A DNA stretch of 64,000 nt from Cyclina sinensis (Eukaryota > Mollusca > Bivalvia > Venerida > Veneridae). The notes under the pieces were generated by a model. That model searched no databases, had not been told where the DNA came from, and saw only the letters and a program-made list of their open reading frames with translations. A program made the translations under genes and the position numbers. Location of the stretch: the NCBI GenBank assembly GCA_012932295.1, contig JAAONU010000001.1, positions 49,263,134-49,327,133 of the forward strand, written 5' to 3'. Below are positions 58,111-64,000 of the stretch, in pieces. The stretch's first letter is position 1. Each line of letters opens with the position of its first letter.

Positions 58111-59830
58111 ATCGTGGTTATTTGCCTTCTTGGTATTTCATGACTTCCTATTACATCATACCGTCAAATAAAATAGCATCATAAGCATGTTTGTTCACTC
58201 CACTGCAGTGCAAGATTTTTGCAATAACTTCTTTTGCTTCCAAAGCCTTCAGTCCTGTGACCAAGCGGAGGATGGGTGTATTCGTCACTTATGTGACAAG
58301 CTCCAGTTTTTTGCTGTTGTTGCTTTTCTGGTGGAGAGTTGTGCGTGTGCGTGTATGCGTGCCTGCGTGTGTGTTTTAAACTACAGAAACATACCAATCC
58401 ACAAATTTATTTTCCTTACTTTAATTCGTTCTTCATGAGTAGACTACAACAAATAAAATTTATACTATTGCAGAAATATATGATATGTTTTTAATCGCTG
58501 CATTTTGCGTTTTCTTGGTTTGTTTCCTTAGATTAAATATCTAACATATTTAATACAATTTAATACTACTTATTAACCAAGTGGTTTTATTTTTCAAACT
58601 CACTATTTAAAGACGACGAGCTAAACCCTGAATCAAACGGTCACAACATAAAAATAAGTAACCCCTTCTTGATTTCTTTTAACTGATGTCCTACCAAGAT
58701 ATAATATAATTCTGCTACCAGAATGTAATATAATTTTTCTATATTTGCTGAAAAGCATACAAAGTAAGGAGATTTTCAGTTCTAAAACTAGGTTTTAAAG
58801 GAAATGCCATTATAATAAGATAAATGAAAGTGGGTTAACTTTAAAAACGAATTTGATATGATTCAGAATTTCATAAAAATGTTAACTCACTCTATCAAAC
58901 AAGACAAATCCGAAGTGTGATGATGAAGCCGCGTTAACGTCTCTCAAAACAGACTTGCCTAAGGTTGTTTATGCAGAATGTGTGACGCTTTAGCACAGTA
59001 CAGTGCAGAAACAGTATATTTGTGTTCCTAAGAACCTACTTATATTTGCCTTCCTCTACCCGACATACACGTTTGACGTCTTAACATGTCTGTACTGTCT
59101 ATTTATGTTTATTTATTGTCGTTAGCAGTTTCCAAGACAACCAACGCTGGTTGCAGCGTTTAGTTCATTTTAGTGGAGGAAAAGGAGTTTGAATTCGCGA
59201 TCTCAGGATTACCGGGCCAGTGCGTTACCAAAGACCGTCACATGTACCTTTTAAATTTCCTTCCAAATATTGTCTTTTGATAAAAACTGCCGTTTTTTTT
59301 TCAATTTTCAATTGAACATTTACAGCAGCAATCTTGGACGATGTCCAGTTAAAAATTAGTGCATGTTTAGTTACGTGTGACAAAGATTAACTGATCTATT
59401 GAGTGCAATTTATAACAGGTACTAATCATGGACCCCAACATCACGTGAAATATACATTTTAGGACCATATTTTGACGACATAAATGAATAATGTCTGTGC
59501 CTTGCAATAACAGGACAATTATCCAACTGCAAAAAAAAGTTATCAAAAAAATCAAATCTTATCTTATAAATCAAACAAGATCCTTCGCTGTGGGTTAATA
59601 GTTGCACCGCCGTAACAGCTCTTATTGTGAACATCGTGGGAGAATGTCGAACAACTTTGTGTCATGAACAAGGACGATATAAAGGTTGAAGTCAAGGTTA
59701 AATTTAATCAGCAGAAATGATCATGCGTTATTGTATTATGAAGTATTAGTATGCAGTAAAGAACAAATGGACATGGTCTTCTCAGTCATGCAAATTTTAT
59801 CTACAGTTCTATTGAAATGTTTGCGAAAAA
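58110..59830. other. Intergenic, no gene seen
   Basis: AT-rich spacer. Short open frames on both strands at 58,180 to 58,440 owe their length to a GTGT-rich stretch and show no domain. Confidence 0.5.
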
Positions 59831-59839
59831 ATATTACAA

Positions 59840-61330
59840 ATGATCACAAAGATACCAAACGCCACGCGTCCGCAAAACAGTTTTAAACAGTTGGGCAAAA
59901 GTACAATGTCATCACTTGGTCACCCACCTATGACCCACATATCCATGAGATTCCAACTGGGTTATTCAAAAAACTTTCATATATCAAAGGTCATTAGATA
60001 CAGGTATTGTGGAAACATGCCATCATCACATCAGCATACAAAAAGGGTCAAGGTCAAAACCTAGAATCTACAGACCAATATCACACACATGTTTAGTATC
60101 TGAATTAATGGAACATAACATTGTTTCAAACATGACAGATTACCTTGACACAACCACATATACTGCCCCAAGCAAAATAGATTCAGGTCAACACACAACT
60201 TTGAGACCCAACTCATTAGCTTTACAGAAATTACTGACAACCTAGATTAAGACCAACAAACTGATGCCATTGTCATGGGTTTCCGTTAAGCATTCGACAA
60301 AGTCGACTACCACAAACTCGTATACAAGCTGAAATGCCTGGGAGTTCATTCACAGATTACCTCATAAATAAAAAACTTTCTCAAAAACAGATCACAGCAG
60401 GTCCTTGTCGCAAACAAGATCTCTGACAGGCTCATGTGCTTTCTGGCGTCCCCTAGGTGTCGATCTTTGGCCCAAGGTTCCTTCTTGCATACATCAATGA
60501 CCTACCAGGAAGTGTCAAAGCAGGGTGCGTCTGTTTGCAAACGAGGGCATAGTCTAGTTAACAATAAAATCACATACGTCAGCATAAAGCTTACCAAATG
60601 ATTTGCACAACTTCGAAATATGGGAAAAGGAATGGTCAGCGGAATTCAACCCTGACAATTGTGATACACATGAAAAAGAAACCGGTCATAGTTCCTTACA
60701 ACTTACACAGCACTGTACTAGAAACCACAGAATTTCAAAATACCTAGGAGTTACTATAATTAGTAACTTCATCTGGTTATCCCACAAAAACACCATCACA
60801 AAAAAGCAACAACAAAAACAGTCTGAGATTCATCAGATGGAATGTCAAAACACACAACAAACAGCTCAAAGAAGCAGCATACAAAACGTAATTAGGTACG
60901 AGCCCAGGTTGAATGCTGTTCAACCATTTTGCACCCATGGCAGAAATACCTGATTCACAGAATAGAAAGAGGTCTAGAGGTCAGCCGCAAGGTATGTTTA
61001 AAATCATCACCACTACACAAGCGGTGTAGCAATCATGATAAAGGAATTAAAATGGTCAACACTCCAGCAAAGACGAAACCAAGCTAGTCTGGTCATGCTG
61101 TACAAAAATCTGATCAATGTCAATCACGATCACCTTACACACACAAGTAACAACAAATATCTTATCCTGCAGTCAAAACACAACATCACATAAACTTATT
61201 CTTCCCACGGGCTGTACGACTCTGGGACGAATTACCGAGTGAGGTCAAGGCTACAGCAACTGTATAAGTTTTCATTAGCGGATTAGATCAATTTTTATGG
61301 AATTTAATATTCACAATAAATGAATAAAGA
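59840..61330 (+). mobile_element. Decayed non-LTR retrotransposon, reverse transcriptase remnant
   Basis: Plus-strand pieces in order, in shifting frames: R-I-Y-R-P-I-S-H-T-C-L-V-S-E-L-M-E-H (about 60,060), then F-D-K-V-D-Y-H-K-L-V-Y-K-L (about 60,295). Next come F-L-K-N-R-S-Q-Q-V-L-V (about 60,375) and a broken G-V-P...F-G-P with Y-I-N-D-L-P (about 60,445 to 60,510). The C-terminal F-F-P-R-A-V-R-L-W-D-E-L-P-S-E-V is at about 61,200. Stops and frameshifts abound. No endonuclease domain was recognised, so it is truncated as well. Its wording differs from the element at 6.1 to 8.4 kb, so it is a different family. Confidence 0.82.
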
Positions 61331-61334
61331 TAGT

Positions 61335-62930
61335 AAGTAAAAGTCTCTTTTACTCTGTTTTTATCATATTATTTTAATGTTCCTGACATGTTCCTGCCAA
61401 GTAAAGTCAGTATTTACTTTTTGCTGTATTAACTTGAGGTTGAACAAGAATATGTACGATATATAACAACTTTCATGCAAGTCTGAGCCAAAAGTGCAGC
61501 CTTGACCTTAAAGATAAACAGCATTGTCTTTTCTATCTCTCGACTACGCTGAATAAGAAAACAATTGCTGTATGCAAAACTGCTAAACAAATATTATAGG
61601 CTTTAAAACCTTTAGCAGTTTCAACCTTGACCTAAATGCTGTATGTGACGCTATGTTGCGTCTCAGTTACTGATTTGATTGAGAATGCACTCCGATAAGT
61701 TTGTTTAAAAAATATAATATATGTATTTAAATATTAAAGGTTCAAAAGTAAAATGAACTAAGGACAATGGTGGAGACAGTTAATTTTTACTTTTGTGTTT
61801 GCAACTTATTTTGCAAATATTATTTCACGTATTGAACAAGCAAAATACAACTGTAAGCCATGTTTTGGAAGATCACCTCAGAATTACCATCATGAAATTA
61901 TTCCGCTGGTCAGAGACTAACAATTGTCAAATTTTTATCCATACTACTTAAAAAAAAACGAAACTGTCGATTTTTGAACTGCGGAATTTTTAACAATTCT
62001 GTTGTTTGTCACTGCATGAACCATCTATCTATGGGCATATCAAGTTGACATTTCTTTAAGGACAAAGCCTTTTGAAATTTGCAAAAACTGGCAAAAATCA
62101 ACCAAATGACCAGAGCGTTTTTTTCTGAAAATAGGAATCTAAAAGTAGACACAGAAATCTCCAAAAACTTTGTGTGTTTGATTCTTAACGCATTTTTTCA
62201 TACATTTTAATCGAATGCAACTCTTTGGTGATCTGGTAAATCATGGGAGTCATTTAGAAAACTGCTTTCTTACCTTAATCTTTTTTTTAAGTATAGCCAA
62301 TTATGTTTTTTTCTTCTAAACATTTCCCAAAATATATTCATCAAGACCTATTCATGTACTTTTCTTCTTGAGAAGCGTATCAGTTATGTCCCCCTGTTTA
62401 ATAAAAAAGTAAACATGAAAATTAAAACGCATTTCCTGTTAGATTTAATGTTCTTTAAAAAAACGTTAATCAGTAAATGGCATTATTTCTATGTAATACT
62501 ATGTCAACAAATCTAAAAAAATAAATCATTGAAAAGTTTCTTCCTTTTTTTCGGTGTAGCTGTATTAAAATCGATTTGACCTACCTTTTGAAACGAATGA
62601 AATTGTTAGATACAAAATCTTCATCTGAAGAAGGAAGTTTGTCATTAGAAAGAAGTGTTTACAATTGTCCAGGTTATAAGGCATTAATTTTGTACTGTAT
62701 CTACTCCGATCACCTTTTGAAAAGATATTTCTTGTTTAACATACTTTATTTGGTTTTTTTTTTTTAATTTTTCTGTTTTACTTTGTCTCATTTTCAGACT
62801 GTTTAAATCATTTGATATCCTTATTTACTTTTGTGCCTTTCTCAAAGAAATTTTCGTAATGTTATCAATCTTATTCTACGTATTACCACTTATGTGTTCA
62901 TATTGTCTACGAACGGTAGGTTTAAAAAAA
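61335..62930. other. Intergenic, no gene seen
   Basis: AT-rich sequence with many homopolymers. The 63-codon open frame at 62,576 to 62,767 has no recognisable content. Confidence 0.5.
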
Positions 62931-62939
62931 AGTAAGAAA

Positions 62940-63060
62940 TATAGGTCATTTCGTTTTAACGAAATAACGTTTCTTTTTTACATGAAACATCATTTCGTTT
63001 TTACGAAATAAGATCGCATAAAATGATTAAAGCAAACCCCATTTCGTGAAAACAAAATCT
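62940..63060. repeat. Short palindromic ATTTCGT...ACGAAAT repeats
   Basis: ATTTCGTT-TT-AACGAAAT at about 62,946 to 62,963 and ATTTCGT-TTTT-ACGAAAT at about 62,992 to 63,009 are hairpin-forming. A partial ATTTCGTGAAAAC follows near 63,040. Clustered palindromes of this kind suggest a small MITE family. Confidence 0.65.
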
Positions 63061-63064
63061 TAAA

Positions 63065-64000
63065 ATAAATATGTCAGTCAGTAAAATGTTAACGAGTGTC
63101 AATTTTTTTATCACATGTTCAAAACAACCTTAAATGAGTTTTACTGTAGATATATTTATTTACTGTACTGAAAAAGCTATAACAAGACATCCGCCAAGAA
63201 AAAAGTTCCAATAAAATGTCAAAATATGTCGGAAATACTGAATATAGAAGACGTCTCTTTGAAATAGGTTGTCTATTTGATAACAAATTTTAAAAATGAC
63301 AATAAATTTGAAGCAAAAAGTAAATGCGTAAAGTTTTGTTAGCCGTTATATAATACGTGTGTAATATAAAACATTCTAACACTACGCATCCGCCGACAAT
63401 AAACAAAGAAGGAATATTGAGCTTGATATTTCATAATTATACATTAGAGCACGCTGAATACAAGCGCGCGCCCGCTGACGTCACTGCAAACTACTTTCGG
63501 CTGTTCTTATTTGTCAATGTAAACCGATGATTGTTTTAAAATAATTCTTTAGTGAACTATTGTTATGGAATAAATTATCTTCTTTGGTGTTCATCTATGA
63601 TAAAATTATAGATATTTGTTTAAACGTAAATTATTGACTGACTGGCTAAAATGACCTTGTTGTTTTCATTTCCACGAGGGGAATGAATAGCGGGTTAAAC
63701 AGAAGAGCCTGTTTGGGACAATAACCGTAAAAAAGGCATGTTGTGTCCTTTATAACTATACATATGTGTTAGAATGGAAATAGATTTTAAGTTTGAGATC
63801 ACTCAAACTTAAAATCTATTTCCTAAATATATAATGGTTGTGTTGTATTACAAACAACACTTGTCATGTGACAAGCCATAAATACTGTCACACACGTATA
63901 ACAACTCCTGAAAACAAATATTCAACTCAACAGGGAGTTACTCCCCCTACCGTGTCAATTACGCAAATAATTGGTGAAGTAATACTAAACCATATTCCAG
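63065..64000. other. Intergenic right edge, includes a CRE-like site and a perfect hairpin
   Basis: No open frame of note. A GC-rich patch at about 63,460 to 63,500 contains TGACGTCA, the consensus cAMP-response element, beside a GCGCGCGCCCGC stretch. It could belong to a promoter of a gene beyond the edge, but nothing else supports that. Confidence 0.35.
63776..63823. repeat. Perfect inverted repeat, 22-bp arms, 4-base loop
   Basis: Arm 63776..63797 and arm 63802..63823 are exact reverse complements around the loop ATCA. The stem would be stable in single-stranded DNA or RNA. It could be a small foldback repeat or a hairpin RNA precursor; nothing else in the flanks decides. Confidence 0.9.

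Noticed and set aside
58179..58438. Overlapping frames of 62 to 83 codons on both strands
   Set aside because: They lie over a GTGT/CACA-rich stretch with low-complexity translation and no conserved feature.

Overview
This window is nuclear DNA of an animal, most probably a bivalve mollusc. It is AT-rich. Its genes are split into short exons with GT-AG introns. Its dispersed repeats look molluscan, and it carries a cysteine-rich secreted gene resembling the bivalve Cvsi protease inhibitors. The species cannot be named from the sequence alone.

Region 1 (about 1 to 40.6 kb) is a cluster of four paralogous major-facilitator transporters of the SLC22 (organic cation/anion transporter) type. Gene A (minus strand, first two coding exons only) runs off the left edge. 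Gene B (minus, 8 exons) has a one-base deletion in exon 1. Genes C and D (plus, 8 exons each) are intact, predicting 512 and 495 residues. B and C are head to head, 2.5 kb apart. All four share intron positions and phases, an exon 2 of exactly 422 bases, and a splice acceptor just before the ATG that implies a 5'-UTR intron. Between and inside the genes lie a decayed non-LTR retrotransposon (6.1 to 8.4 kb), a composite inverted repeat (8.9 to 10.4 kb), several minisatellites and a truncated mariner (30.6 to 31.3 kb). Intron 6 of gene D holds a 1,392-bp element with terminal inverted repeats, a 9-bp target duplication and a 57-bp hairpin minisatellite core.

Region 2 (42.4 to 56.2 kb) is a nest of insertions. 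The outer layer is a minus-strand, four-exon gene for a predicted 160-residue secreted protein with three cysteine-rich modules, one per phase-1 exon. Its 10-kb second intron holds a 54-bp satellite array (51.53 to 53.28 kb). Next to it is a 6,997-bp element bounded by 17-bp inverted repeats and TTAA duplications (44,524 to 51,528). This element carries a multi-exon transposase-like gene followed by a DEDDh exonuclease exon related to PML-type exonucleases. The copy is damaged: it has two frame disruptions, and its centre is missing at the place where a tRNA-derived SINE sits.

Region 3 (56.2 to 64 kb) has no convincing host gene. It holds a degenerate 140 to 160-bp tandem repeat, a second decayed non-LTR retrotransposon (59.8 to 61.3 kb), short palindromic repeats and a perfect 22-bp hairpin near the right edge.

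Exon boundaries were placed by eye from splice sites, phase and comparison among the paralogues. No database search or transcript was available.
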